Assembly: GCA_002482545.1 (NCBI GenBank) | Contig: DLGF01000006.1 | Location: 134,418 to 198,417 of the forward strand | Length of the DNA stretch: 64,000 nt | Reading direction: 5' to 3' | Source: Sporomusaceae bacterium UBA7701 | Lineage (GTDB): Bacteria > Bacillota > Negativicutes > Sporomusales > UBA7701 | In this document: in pieces, positions 9,632 to 18,145 of the stretch | How positions within the stretch are numbered: position 1 is the stretch's first letter | Layout of the letters: every line of letters starts with the position of its first letter | Made by a program: the position numbers and the translations under genes | Notes under the pieces: model-generated | The model's database searches: none | Told to the model about the DNA's origin: nothing | The model's input: the letters and a program-made list of their open reading frames with translations, nothing else

Positions 9632-9898
9632 TCAACCCTCGCCGAAGTTGCTTGTAATCAGCGCTGCCAGCGCCGCCACACAGACTTCTTCGTCCTCACC
9701 CTCGGCGACAATGGTGATATCCGTGCCTTGGGCCAGCCCGAGGCTCATGACCGCCAGAATGCTCTTCGCGTCCGCCGTCTTATTGTTGCCGTGAATGCGG
9801 ACCTTGCTCTTGTAGCCGGCCGCCGCCTGCACAAAAAGGGCCGCGGGCCGGGCGTGCAAACCCGTGGGATTGGTGATTTGAAGCTTAACTTCCCTCAT
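9632..9898 (-). CDS. HPr-family phosphocarrier protein of the dha operon
   Basis: An 88-residue HPr. TGLHARPAALF places the phosphorylated histidine at residue 15. Ser46 (KSILAVMSLG) is also kept, so HPr kinase control is possible. The open frame extends upstream to 9952, but AAGGAC precedes the ATG at 9896-9898 and the family starts there. It is the last gene after dhaM, so it probably hands PEP-derived phosphate to the DhaM histidine. In many bacteria DhaM has its own HPr domain; here it is a separate protein. Confidence 0.92.
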   Translation of the reverse strand: MREVKLQITNPTGLHARPAALFVQAAAGYKSKVRIHGNNKTADAKSILAVMSLGLAQGTDITIVAEGEDEEVCVAALAALITSNFGEG

Positions 9899-9926
9899 GT
9901 GGTCCAGTCCTTCCGAATAAGATCGA

Positions 9927-10319
9927 TTATTTTTTCCGTAAATTGCGGGCACTTTCCGCCGTTGTCAGCACTTCGTTCAGACTACCTCCCAACGAAGCCT
10001 GCACAACGGCGCTGATCGCCCCTTCCACCACCGGAGCGTCGGCAATCGCCGTCCTGGCCCGCAGCTCCGGGTCCACAAACTCCAGAGCCGTCTCGGCGCT
10101 CAGCACGGCGCTGCCAAGATCAACCATAACCACCACTCCGTCGCCTTCATCGGCAGCGGCTATGGCCTCGCCGATCTTCGCCGCGTCGGTTCCGATCCGC
10201 CTGTCGGCGGTTCCGCCGGCGGGAATTATCTTCTGACCGGGCCGGGCCATTTGCACCGCCATCTCACAGATACCCTCGGCTGTTTTGGGGCTATGAGTGA
10301 CGATTACAATTCCGACCAT
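9927..10319 (-). CDS. dhaM: PTS-dependent dihydroxyacetone kinase, phosphotransferase subunit DhaM (EIIA domain only)
   Basis: A 130-residue protein with the mannose-family EIIA fold. GIVIVTHSPKTAEG carries the phospho-accepting histidine at residue 9, and VVVMVDLGSAVLSAE is the conserved second block. It is the short, single-domain form of DhaM, without the HPr and EI domains of the E. coli protein. Its start is directly adjacent to the dhaL stop. It passes phosphate from HPr to the ADP held by DhaL. Confidence 0.95.
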   Translation of the reverse strand: MVGIVIVTHSPKTAEGICEMAVQMARPGQKIIPAGGTADRRIGTDAAKIGEAIAAADEGDGVVVMVDLGSAVLSAETALEFVDPELRARTAIADAPVVEGAISAVVQASLGGSLNEVLTTAESARNLRKK

Positions 10320-10964
10320 CTAAGCTTCCTCCGCCGGCCGGCGCCGGCAAAAATCGTTCAGGGCCTTGAGCAAGATGTAGGAGGACGTCGCTCCGGGGTC
10401 CTGGTGTCCCAGGCTCCGTTCGCCAAGGTAGCTGGCCCGCCCCTTGGTCGCGACAATTGTCTTGGTATACTCGATGCCCCGCTCAGCCGCCGCGCAGGCC
10501 AGCTCAAGACAATCCGGCAAGGGCTTGTTGTCTCCCACTCCGGCGGCAAAGGCTTCATAAGCAGGCTCCAGGGCGTCCAGCATGGTTTTTTCGCCCCGGG
10601 TCGCCTTGCCCCGCTCCTTGATTCCGTTGACCGCCGCCATAAAGAGACTGACCGCGGTGGCGCCGTCGACGGCGGACTTCCCCTGGGCGACCGCCGCGGC
10701 CCGCAGGAAAGCGGTGCCATAAAGGGGCCCCGAGGCTCCGCCGACGGTAGAAATAAGCGTCATCGCCACCGTCTTCAGGACCGTCGCCAGATCGGCCTCC
10801 GGCGGCAGCGCCCCCAGCTTGCCGCGCACCGCTTCGAAGCCCCTCACCATATTGATGCCGTGGTCAGCGTCGCCAATGGCCGCATCCAGGTCGGTTAAAT
10901 ACTCCTTGTTTCGAATCATTGCTTCACCTATGGCTTCGATGGCCGCAACATATACGTTCGTCAA
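10320..10964 (-). CDS. dhaL: Dihydroxyacetone kinase subunit DhaL (nucleotide-binding)
   Basis: A 214-residue protein matching DhaL. The metal and ADP binding motif GDADHG (residues 31-36) is present, as are the GGASGPLYGTAFL block and RASYLGERSLGHQDPGA. In the PTS-linked kinase, DhaL keeps ADP bound as a cofactor that is rephosphorylated by DhaM and phosphorylates dihydroxyacetone on DhaK. It lies 15 bases after dhaK and abuts dhaM, consistent with one operon. Confidence 0.96.
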   Translation of the reverse strand: MTNVYVAAIEAIGEAMIRNKEYLTDLDAAIGDADHGINMVRGFEAVRGKLGALPPEADLATVLKTVAMTLISTVGGASGPLYGTAFLRAAAVAQGKSAVDGATAVSLFMAAVNGIKERGKATRGEKTMLDALEPAYEAFAAGVGDNKPLPDCLELACAAAERGIEYTKTIVATKGRASYLGERSLGHQDPGATSSYILLKALNDFCRRRPAEEA

Positions 10965-10979
10965 AATGCATTCCCCCAG

Positions 10980-11975
10980 TTAGAATTGGACAAAAGCCGG
11001 CGTGTCGGCCGGAGCCAGGAGCAGTTCCTTGATTTCGCGGTCCAGCTTGAGGACGGTGATCGAAAAGCCGGCCATTTCCAGGGAGGTCATGAGATTTCCC
11101 ACATAGGTTTTGGCGATGGCCGCCCCTTTGGCGCCGAGGATTTCGGCCACCTTGCGGTTTACGACATAAAGCTCCATCAACGGCGTCCCGCCCAGACCGT
11201 TGACCATGACCGCCACTTCATCCCCGGCGGCGACCGGGTTGTCGGCGAGGATTTTGTCCATAAGGTGGGCGACAATCTCGTCGGCCGGGCGAAGGGCCTC
11301 GCGATGAGTGCCCGGCTCGCCGTGGATTCCCATGCCGATCTCCACCTCGTCTTCAGCCAGCGTAAAGCTCGGCTTGCCGGCGGCGGGCACCGTGCAGGGC
11401 GAGAGAGCCATGCCCATGGAACGGACGTTGGCGATTACTTTTTCCGCCACCCGCTTGACCTCCGCCAGGCTTCCGCCAGCCTCAGCCTTCGCCCCCGCTA
11501 TCTTGTGCACAAAAAGCGTTCCGGCGATGCCGCGGCGGCCGGTCGTCCAGGTGCTGTTCTCCACCGCCACGTCATCGTCCACCACGACCTTTTCGACTTC
11601 AATGCCTTCGGCGGCGGCCATTTCGCCGGCCATTTCAAAGTTCAGCACATCGCCGGTGTAATTCTTGATGACCAGCAGCACGCCCTTGCCGCCATTCACG
11701 GCTTTAACGGCCTCAAAGACCTGGTCGGGCGTCGGTGAAGTGAACACGGCTCCGGCTACCGCTCCATCCAGCATGCCTTTGCCGACAAACCCGCCGTGGG
11801 TGGGCTCATGGCCGCTTCCGCCGCCGCTGACCAAGGCGACTTTGGGGCTGGGCGCCCCGGCCCTCACCAGCACGTTGAAGCCTTCCAGCCGTTTCACATA
11901 CTGCGGGTGAGCCAGCGCAACCCCCTGGAGCATTTCCTCCACAACTTGTTCCGGACTGTTGATGATCTTCTTCAT
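10980..11975 (-). CDS. dhaK: Dihydroxyacetone kinase subunit DhaK (substrate-binding)
   Basis: A 331-residue protein of standard DhaK length. The glycine-rich GGGSGHEPTHGG lies at residues 51-62, and His218 in GMGIHGEPGTHRE matches the histidine that binds dihydroxyacetone covalently as a hemiaminal. It is the first gene of the dhaKLM-HPr operon. A GGAGGAAAGG site precedes the ATG. A sigma-54 type promoter and a palindrome lie upstream. Confidence 0.97.
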   Translation of the reverse strand: MKKIINSPEQVVEEMLQGVALAHPQYVKRLEGFNVLVRAGAPSPKVALVSGGGSGHEPTHGGFVGKGMLDGAVAGAVFTSPTPDQVFEAVKAVNGGKGVLLVIKNYTGDVLNFEMAGEMAAAEGIEVEKVVVDDDVAVENSTWTTGRRGIAGTLFVHKIAGAKAEAGGSLAEVKRVAEKVIANVRSMGMALSPCTVPAAGKPSFTLAEDEVEIGMGIHGEPGTHREALRPADEIVAHLMDKILADNPVAAGDEVAVMVNGLGGTPLMELYVVNRKVAEILGAKGAAIAKTYVGNLMTSLEMAGFSITVLKLDREIKELLLAPADTPAFVQF

Positions 11976-12041
11976 GGCCTTTCCTCCTTATTCCGTACGC
12001 TTGTCGCCGAAAGTCGCCCCTCGGCTCCCGTTCCTACCTCT

Positions 12042-12057
12042 TGCAGAAATCATGCCA
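12042..12057 (-). promoter_or_regulatory. Sigma-54 promoter of the dha operon
   Basis: TGGCATGATTTCTGCA on the minus strand keeps the invariant GG and GC dinucleotides ten bases apart (consensus TGGCACG-N4-TTGCA, with two mismatches). It lies about 65 bases before dhaK, next to a gene for a sigma-54 activator. Confidence 0.75.
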
Positions 12058-12099
12058 ATGAACAAGTACCGCTGACAAGCCGGTTTCCGGACGCACCGC

Positions 12100-12132
12100 G
12101 GGCGATGTTGGTATAATGTCTCAACATTGCCC
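12100..12132. promoter_or_regulatory. Palindromic upstream activator site for dha
   Basis: GGGCGATGTTG (12100-12110) and CAACATTGCCC (12122-12132) form an 11-base inverted repeat with one mismatch and an 11-base spacer. It sits about 45 bases upstream of the sigma-54 promoter, where enhancer-binding proteins bind. The Fis-type helix-turn-helix of the neighbouring regulator is the likely ligand. Confidence 0.7.
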
Positions 12133-12159
12133 GAAATTCTTGATACTTTTTCCCAAGTA

Positions 12160-14205
12160 TTATCTATTTTCCCAAGCGACCCATTTGGTCAAACCGTATT
12201 TGCGGGCTTTGGCCGCCACCGTTTTATGGGTAAGGCCCAGGGCCTTCGCCGCCCGGTTGAAGGTGCCGTAGCGGCCCAGCGCCTTCTTGATGATCTCCCG
12301 TTCATATACTTCCCAGGGCAGGACAGGCTCTTCCGCGGCGGCCACCGCCGCGCCTCCGCCGGCCGCCCCTTCCCGGATGTAGGCCGGCAATGCTTCCGCC
12401 TCAATATACGGCTGGTCCGCCAGCGTAAGGACCCGCTCCAGGATGTTTTCCAGTTCGCGGACATTGCCCGGCCAGCGATAGCCCATCAGCGCTTCGAGGG
12501 CGTCCTTGCGGATGCCGGTGGCGGCCTTGCCCGCTCCGGCGGTCATTTTCAGAAAGAAATGCTCCACCAGCAGCGGGATGTCCTCTTTCCGCTGACGGAG
12601 CGGCGGAAGGACAATCGGGATAATGTTCAGGCGATAATAGAGATCTTCCCGGAAGGAACCTTCCGCCACCATTTTCTCCAGATCCCGGTTGGTGGCCGCA
12701 ATGATGCGGACATCAACCGTCACGACATTCTCGCCGCCCACCCGCTGAAATTCCTTTCGCTGCAGCACGCGGAGCAGCTTGGCCTGCATGTCTTTTTCCA
12801 TGTCGCCGATTTCGTCGAGAAAGATGGTGCCTCTATCCGCCAGTTCAAACCGGCCCAGTTTGCGCTTTACCGCTCCGGTAAAGGCCCCCCGTTCATGGCC
12901 GAACAGTTCGCTTTCCAACAAGGATGCGGGAATGGCCGCGCAATTCACCCGGATAAAGGGACCCGCCGCCCGGGGACTGGCGAAGTGAATTCCCTCGGCG
13001 ACAAGTTCTTTCCCTGTGCCGCTTTCCCCGGTAATCAGAACGGTCGCCATCCCTTCGGCCGCCTTGGCGGCGACGGCCAGCGCCTCGCGGATCGCTCCGC
13101 TGCGGCCGATAATCTTGTCAAAGGCCTGCACCGGCTTCCGGGTGCGGTGCAGTTCCTCCTGCAGATACTCGGCCTGGGCGGTCATTTTGCTCAGCGAGTC
13201 CATCAAGGCCTGGACCTCGGACAGGTTTTTGACCGCCGATACCACTCCCGACACCTCTCCGTCCACGATAATCGGCGTGACGTTGGCGATGATCATCTGC
13301 CCGTCCGGCTTGCGGCTGACGCTTCCCAGCACCGGTTTGCCGGTAAGCAGGGCTTTGGCCCTGGCGCCCAGCGGCGCGATCCGCGCCACGTTCTGCCCGA
13401 TCAGATTCTCGGACGGAAGCTGTACGATCCGCGCATAGGAGGAATTGACATAGGTGATATAGCCTTGCTTATCCACTACGCATATTCCGTCCTGGACCGA
13501 TTCCAGAACCAGATGCAGCCGCTCTTTCAGTTCCTTTACCTCGCGCAGCTCGCCGGTCACTTTTTCCAGGGAGGATATATCCTCGAAAATGGCGATGGCT
13601 CCTTTCACCTGTCCTCCGGCCACCAGAGGCGTCCGGTTGGTGACAATGACCGAATCGCCGATTACCTGGCGGCAGCCCAGTTCAGGAGTCATAGTCTCCC
13701 TCACGATGTGCAGCCGGGTGTCGGCAATGGTTTCGCGCACGTTTTTGCCGATCACTTCGGAGGCTTTGAGGCCGAGAATTCTCTCGGCAGCCGGATTGAA
13801 AACCGTGACAAGGTCGTTTTCATCGATTGCCAAAACCCCATTGGCCAGACCGCTGAAAATATGGTCCATCGTAAACGCGTTATCCTGAAGAACGGTATCC
13901 ACCCGGTTCCTCGTCTCCGCATCCTCGATTTCAAAGTCGCTTTCCAGAAAGGCAACCATCTCGTTGACCGCCTCTTCAGCCGCCGCGCCCTCGGCCGACA
14001 CGCCCACAAGGTCGCCGCATTTGATTCTGAGAGCTACGAGCGGCATCAGGCTGTTCACCGGCAGCTTGTCCCAGCCGGGATAATGAAGATAGAGACCAAC
14101 CCCGTGGCTGGCATAAAGCTCATGAGCCTTTTGAACGACCATGGCTGCGGCTCTGGCGTGCAGTCCCTTGTTATGCTTTATGGCGGCATCCCTGTAAGTC
14201 ACCAT
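12160..14205 (-). CDS. Sigma-54-dependent activator with N-terminal HPr domain (HPr-PAS-PAS-AAA+-Fis)
   Basis: GGGGGTGGAGG precedes the ATG at 14203-14205, giving 681 residues. Residues 1-90 look like HPr, with KGLHARAA (His16) and a Ser in the position of the HPr regulatory serine. Two PAS domains follow (about 111-216 and 226-333). Then comes an AAA+ domain with Walker A GESGTGKE (393-400) and the sigma-54 contact loop GAFTGA (440-445), and a Fis-type helix-turn-helix at 631-673. It lies directly upstream of the dha operon and its sigma-54 promoter, so it probably activates dhaKLM. Phosphorylation of His16 by the PTS would link activity to PEP supply; that is inference. Confidence 0.9.
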   Translation of the reverse strand: MVTYRDAAIKHNKGLHARAAAMVVQKAHELYASHGVGLYLHYPGWDKLPVNSLMPLVALRIKCGDLVGVSAEGAAAEEAVNEMVAFLESDFEIEDAETRNRVDTVLQDNAFTMDHIFSGLANGVLAIDENDLVTVFNPAAERILGLKASEVIGKNVRETIADTRLHIVRETMTPELGCRQVIGDSVIVTNRTPLVAGGQVKGAIAIFEDISSLEKVTGELREVKELKERLHLVLESVQDGICVVDKQGYITYVNSSYARIVQLPSENLIGQNVARIAPLGARAKALLTGKPVLGSVSRKPDGQMIIANVTPIIVDGEVSGVVSAVKNLSEVQALMDSLSKMTAQAEYLQEELHRTRKPVQAFDKIIGRSGAIREALAVAAKAAEGMATVLITGESGTGKELVAEGIHFASPRAAGPFIRVNCAAIPASLLESELFGHERGAFTGAVKRKLGRFELADRGTIFLDEIGDMEKDMQAKLLRVLQRKEFQRVGGENVVTVDVRIIAATNRDLEKMVAEGSFREDLYYRLNIIPIVLPPLRQRKEDIPLLVEHFFLKMTAGAGKAATGIRKDALEALMGYRWPGNVRELENILERVLTLADQPYIEAEALPAYIREGAAGGGAAVAAAEEPVLPWEVYEREIIKKALGRYGTFNRAAKALGLTHKTVAAKARKYGLTKWVAWENR

Positions 14206-14378
14206 AGCCTCCACCCCCTTTCGGCACCTGTTCCCTATGTAGTACCAGCTTTCTCCTCCCCGGAAAAAAGTCCTGCTTGCTATTCGCCGCGGCCGTCCAC
14301 CGCAATCCGCCTTCTTGGCCAATTGTTCATTCAGGCAACTCGCCCTCTGATAATTTCGTTAAAATTCGCAATAATCTT

Positions 14379-14438
14379 TTATTTTTGTGTAAAGAGGAAT
14401 TCCTCATCGACGTATAGAAGTGTTTCTCCGACAGACAT
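14379..14438 (-). CDS. Candidate 19-residue small protein or leader peptide
   Basis: A consensus AGGAGG (14448-14453) lies nine bases before an ATG that opens a 19-codon frame, MSVGETLLYVDEEFLFTQK, ending in TAA. The frame contains the perfect palindrome GAGGAATTCCTC. It sits alone between the EFR1 terminator and the HPr-containing activator. I do not recognise the peptide. It could be a leader peptide for the activator or a stand-alone small protein. The evidence is the ribosome site only. Confidence 0.4.
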   Translation of the reverse strand: MSVGETLLYVDEEFLFTQK

Positions 14439-14496
14439 TCTATTGCGCCTCCTAGCACGGGGGCCTATTTTTTTGCACTCCGGCCGCCGGAGGCGC

Positions 14497-14526
14497 GAAA
14501 AGCCTGCCCCCGGCGAGGGGCAGGCT
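14497..14526 (-). terminator. Terminator of the EFR1 ferredoxin gene
   Basis: AGCCTGCCCC-tcgccg-GGGGCAGGCT on the minus strand followed by TTTTC, about 60 bases after the stop codon. Confidence 0.8.
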
Positions 14527-14583
14527 CAGACGGCGCATACAAGACCCGCTGCCCGGAGCCGGTTCGGAGCGAAGGCCGCCGTT

Positions 14584-15366
14584 CTATCGCTCCGCTTTTC
14601 CCCGGACGAGTTCCGCAGCCGCCACCTCCGGGTGACGATAGCGCGTCCGGCCCTGGGTCCTGCCGAAGTTTATGCTTTGAGCCGGGCAGATATGCAGGCA
14701 GCCCAGACATTCCTGACAGTGGTTCTGCCAGGCAGGCCGGCCAGACTCCAGGCGGATGTTTTCCACCGGGCAGATTTCCGCGCACAAGCCGCAGCCGGTA
14801 CAGTCCGCGGAATTGGTAAACCTGGTGGGCGCGCGGGAGATCAGGTTGTTTCGCCAATAGCTGCTGATCGCCTGGCAGGGCCAGCGGAAGTATTCGGGCT
14901 CGATGATATGGGCTCTGTTCCCGATCGCCCCTATGATCTGCCGGACCTTCTCATCCGCCCCGGCAAGGCGGTCCTGCCGCCTGCCCGGCGGAGGCAGCTG
15001 GGCGAGCGGTATATAGTTCGAAACCATATCCACATAAAAGCCGGCGTCCAGCTTTTTCCCCTTGTCCTGAAGCAGTCCGGCGATCTGGTGAAGCGCGCTG
15101 CCTAATAGGTGATGGCCGCAGGTTACGACGGCGAAAACATAGGCGGCAGGCGCCGGTTCCAGCTTTTCCACAAACTTTCTCACCAAGGGCGGCGCCCCAA
15201 AGTAATGCATGGGGAACACCAGCCCCAGGCAGTCCTCGCCGGTCGCCGGCCTGGGCTGCTCCAGCCAGCGGGGCATGGACGCAAGCGCGCCGCCGGGCAT
15301 CCCTGCGGCGATCATTTTGGCCACATGCAAAGAGTTGCCGGTGGCCGAATAATAATAGACGATCAT
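14584..15366 (-). CDS. EFR1-family flavodoxin/ferredoxin fusion protein
   Basis: A 260-residue protein. The first 160 residues look like flavodoxin (start MIVYYYSATGNSLHVAK, the FMN phosphate loop; FPMHYFGAPP). The C-terminal part has two [4Fe-4S] ferredoxin motifs, CTGCGLCAEICP and CQECLGCLHICP. This is the EFR1 architecture of anaerobes, a presumed electron-transfer protein whose partner is unknown. It is 51 bases downstream of the MATE gene on the same strand and may be cotranscribed with it. Confidence 0.9.
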   Translation of the reverse strand: MIVYYYSATGNSLHVAKMIAAGMPGGALASMPRWLEQPRPATGEDCLGLVFPMHYFGAPPLVRKFVEKLEPAPAAYVFAVVTCGHHLLGSALHQIAGLLQDKGKKLDAGFYVDMVSNYIPLAQLPPPGRRQDRLAGADEKVRQIIGAIGNRAHIIEPEYFRWPCQAISSYWRNNLISRAPTRFTNSADCTGCGLCAEICPVENIRLESGRPAWQNHCQECLGCLHICPAQSINFGRTQGRTRYRHPEVAAAELVRGKAER

Positions 15367-15417
15367 GCTCCACCCTTCTTTCCTTTTCCTTGGACTCTTT
15401 CCGCCGGGAGCGCGCTC

Positions 15418-16794
15418 TCACCGCACCTCGTCTTCCTCCCGGCGCAGGCGCCGCAGCTCGTTCGCGACAAGTGCCGCGGTTAAAATCGCCGACCCCAGGT
15501 CGGCGGCCGGCCCGGCCAGCCACACGCCCTGCAGTCCCCACATTCTCGGCAGGACCAGCACCAGGGGAATGAGGATAAGCACCTGTCGCGACAAGCTCAG
15601 GAAGAGCGAATGGGTCGGTTTGCCGATGGCCTGGAATAAGGCTGTCCCGACCACCTGGAAGCCGATGACCGGCAGCATGAAGAGGAAAATTCTCAGCCCT
15701 GCCGCGCCCAGCGCGATCAATTCCGGCTCATTGCTGAACAGGCGGATAATCTGTCGATCAAACAGCTGGATCAGGATAAACCCGGCGATGGCGATGGCCG
15801 TGGCGGCCATGGCGCCTTTTTTGACCGCCTCTTTTACCCGCCCGAAATTCCGCGCCCCGTAATTATAGCCGATGATGGGCTGGACCCCCTGGCTGATGCC
15901 GAACAGCGGCATCAGCACAAGCGTGGACACCCGGTTGATGACCCCGATTGCGGCGACCGCAGTCTGGCCCCCATAGGCCTGGAGAGTGTAATTGAGCAGC
16001 CAGGTGACGATGCTGGCCGCCAACTGCATGAAAAAGGAGGAGGAACCCATCGCCAGGATGCTGAGGGAGATGTCCCGGCGAATGACGATATTTTTCGCAC
16101 GCAATTTCAGAAAAGAATGCGACCCCCGAAAGTGCGCGATGACCCAAAAAGCGGAAATGGACTGGGAGATCACCGTCGCGAGCGCCGAACCCTTGATGCC
16201 CATTCCCATTCCGAAGATGAACAGCGGATTGAGGATGGTATTCACCAGGGCCGAAATCAGCATGGTCATCATGGCGATTTTGGGATGGCCCTCGGCCCGG
16301 ATGATATTGTTGAGGCCAAACCCGGTAAACATAAAAACGCTACCCAGCAAAATAATGTGGATAAAATCCCGGGCATACGGCAATACGTCCGGTCCGGCGC
16401 CCAGCGCAACCAGGACGGGATCGAGGAAAAGCTCCAGCCCGATCGTTATGGTAATCGCCAATACCAGGATGAGCGCCAAAGCATTGCCCAGGATTTTCTC
16501 CGCTTCTTCCTTTTTCTGCTGGCCCAGCCGGATGGAGACGAGGGTGGTGGCTCCGATGCCGATGAGCATCCCAAAGGCCATGAACACGATCATGATCGGA
16601 AAGGCGATGGTTACGGCCGCCAGTCCGACAGCGCCGACCCCGTGGCCGACAAAAATACTGTCGACCACATTATACAGGGCATTTACCAGCATTCCGGTAA
16701 TCGCCGGCACCGAGAAGTCCCACAGGAGCTTGCCGACATCCTTGCTCCCCAGCGCGCTCGGTTGCGCCAAAGCCATTCCCCCTTTAATCCGCAT
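15418..16794 (-). CDS. MATE-family efflux transporter
   Basis: A 458-residue protein with about twelve membrane segments. The MATE pattern is clear: FSVPAITGMLVNALYNVVDSIFVG in the first helix pair and a repeat in the second half (QPIIGYNYGA). Members export cationic drugs or metabolites in exchange for Na+ or H+. The start is uncertain: the ATG at 16794 follows AAACAGG, and a second ATG at residue 7 lies just after AGGGGGA. It precedes the EFR1 gene and is divergent from gap. Confidence 0.92.
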   Translation of the reverse strand: MRIKGGMALAQPSALGSKDVGKLLWDFSVPAITGMLVNALYNVVDSIFVGHGVGAVGLAAVTIAFPIMIVFMAFGMLIGIGATTLVSIRLGQQKKEEAEKILGNALALILVLAITITIGLELFLDPVLVALGAGPDVLPYARDFIHIILLGSVFMFTGFGLNNIIRAEGHPKIAMMTMLISALVNTILNPLFIFGMGMGIKGSALATVISQSISAFWVIAHFRGSHSFLKLRAKNIVIRRDISLSILAMGSSSFFMQLAASIVTWLLNYTLQAYGGQTAVAAIGVINRVSTLVLMPLFGISQGVQPIIGYNYGARNFGRVKEAVKKGAMAATAIAIAGFILIQLFDRQIIRLFSNEPELIALGAAGLRIFLFMLPVIGFQVVGTALFQAIGKPTHSLFLSLSRQVLILIPLVLVLPRMWGLQGVWLAGPAADLGSAILTAALVANELRRLRREEDEVR

Positions 16795-16942
16795 CCTGTT
16801 TATAATGGTAGATTGGCTGTTACCGCCGGCCGCTATTCGCGAGTTAAAGCCCTTTCGGGCGGCATATGGCCAAAAATCCCGCTAATGGGCGGATAATCGG
16901 CAATAATTCCCGATAACCGCTATTATCCTCCGGTGGCTGTCA

Positions 16943-16970
16943 TTGTCTATTCAATAAAATGTGTTATACT
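16943..16970 (+). promoter_or_regulatory. Sigma-A type promoter of gap
   Basis: TTGTCT and TATACT separated by 16 bases, about 70 bases upstream of the gap start codon. Confidence 0.7.
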
Positions 16971-17042
16971 AAATAAGCTAGATGTTATTCTATTATCTCA
17001 ATCCTTTTAAATAGTACATCACGATTCGCTAGGAGGAAGAAC

Positions 17043-18089
17043 ATGGCAGTCAGAATAGGTATTAACGGTTTTGGACGCATTGGCAGGATGTGCCTGCGGG
17101 CCGCGCTGCAAAACGAAGAAGTGCAAGTGGTCGCCGTCAACAGCACGACCAACGCCCGGTCATCCGCCCATCTGCTGAAATACGACTCGATTCACGGCAA
17201 GCTTGATCATCAGATCGAAGCCACCGACGACGAAATGATCATCGACGGCCAGCCGATCAAAATGCTTTCCGACCGGAACCCGGCCAACCTCCCCTGGGGC
17301 CAGTTGGGTATCGACATTGTCATCGAAGCCACCGGCAAATTCAACTCGGGCAAAGACTGCGAAGTCCACCTGAAGAACGGCGCCAAGAAGGTTATCATCA
17401 GCGCTCCGGCCAAGGACTCCGTTCCCACGATCGTAATGGGCGTCAATGAGACCGTCTACAATCCCCAATTGCATCAGGTGGTCTCCAACGCATCTTGCAC
17501 GACCAACTGCCTTGCCCCGATCGTAAAAGTCATAAACGACCGCTTCGGCATCGTCAACGGGCTGATGTCCACGGTTCACGCCTTCACCACCGACCAGCGG
17601 AGCCTCGACAACAGCCATAAGGATCCGCGCCGCTCCCGGAGCTGCGTCCAGTCCATTGTTCCCACCACCACCGGGGCCGCGAAAGCGATCGGGCTGGTCA
17701 TCCCCGAACTCAAGGGCAAACTCAACGGCGTTTCGGTCCGCGTACCCGTTCCCAACGTCTCGCTGACCGACCTGGTGGTTGAGCTGGCCCGGGATATTAC
17801 TGTGGAAGATATCAACAACGCCCTCAGGGATGCCGCCAATGGCCCGCTGCGCGGCATTTTGGAATTTTGCGAAGACCCGCTCGTATCGATCGATTTTCTG
17901 GGCAACAGCCACTCGGCCATCGTGGACGCCCTGTCCACAATGGTGGTCGGCAAACGCAGCGCCAAAATTCTCGCCTGGTACGACAACGAATGGGGTTATT
18001 CCTGCCGGGTTATCGACCTGGCCCAATATATCGGTAAAACCTTGCCCAAGAGCGAAATCCAGGGCAGCTTAAAAGCCTCCGGCTATTAA
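17043..18089 (+). CDS. gap: Glyceraldehyde-3-phosphate dehydrogenase, GapB/Gap2-like
   Basis: A 348-residue type I GAPDH with GINGFGRIGR at the N-terminus, catalytic Cys152 in NASCTTNC and the WYDNEWGYS block. The residues after the second strand read VNSTTN rather than the VNDLTD of NAD-specific enzymes. The inner loop reads SLDNSHKDPRR and VPVPNVSLTDLVV, as in GapB/Gap2 forms that accept NADP. An anabolic or dual-cofactor role is therefore possible. AGGAGGA precedes the ATG. It is monocistronic, with its own promoter and terminator; no pgk follows. Confidence 0.95.
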   Translation: MAVRIGINGFGRIGRMCLRAALQNEEVQVVAVNSTTNARSSAHLLKYDSIHGKLDHQIEATDDEMIIDGQPIKMLSDRNPANLPWGQLGIDIVIEATGKFNSGKDCEVHLKNGAKKVIISAPAKDSVPTIVMGVNETVYNPQLHQVVSNASCTTNCLAPIVKVINDRFGIVNGLMSTVHAFTTDQRSLDNSHKDPRRSRSCVQSIVPTTTGAAKAIGLVIPELKGKLNGVSVRVPVPNVSLTDLVVELARDITVEDINNALRDAANGPLRGILEFCEDPLVSIDFLGNSHSAIVDALSTMVVGKRSAKILAWYDNEWGYSCRVIDLAQYIGKTLPKSEIQGSLKASGY

Positions 18090-18100
18090 CGGCAATCTGA

Positions 18101-18130
18101 AGCGCTCCCGCGTGACGGGAGCGCTTTTTT
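18101..18130 (+). terminator. Terminator of gap
   Basis: AGCGCTCCCG-cgtga-CGGGAGCGCT followed by TTTTT. Confidence 0.95.
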
Positions 18131-18145
18131 GCTGCCTATGAGGTG

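Noticed and set aside
12127..15105. 992-residue plus-strand open frame
   Set aside because: It runs antisense through the sigma-54 activator and EFR1 genes, which have clear family motifs; long antisense frames are expected in GC-rich DNA.
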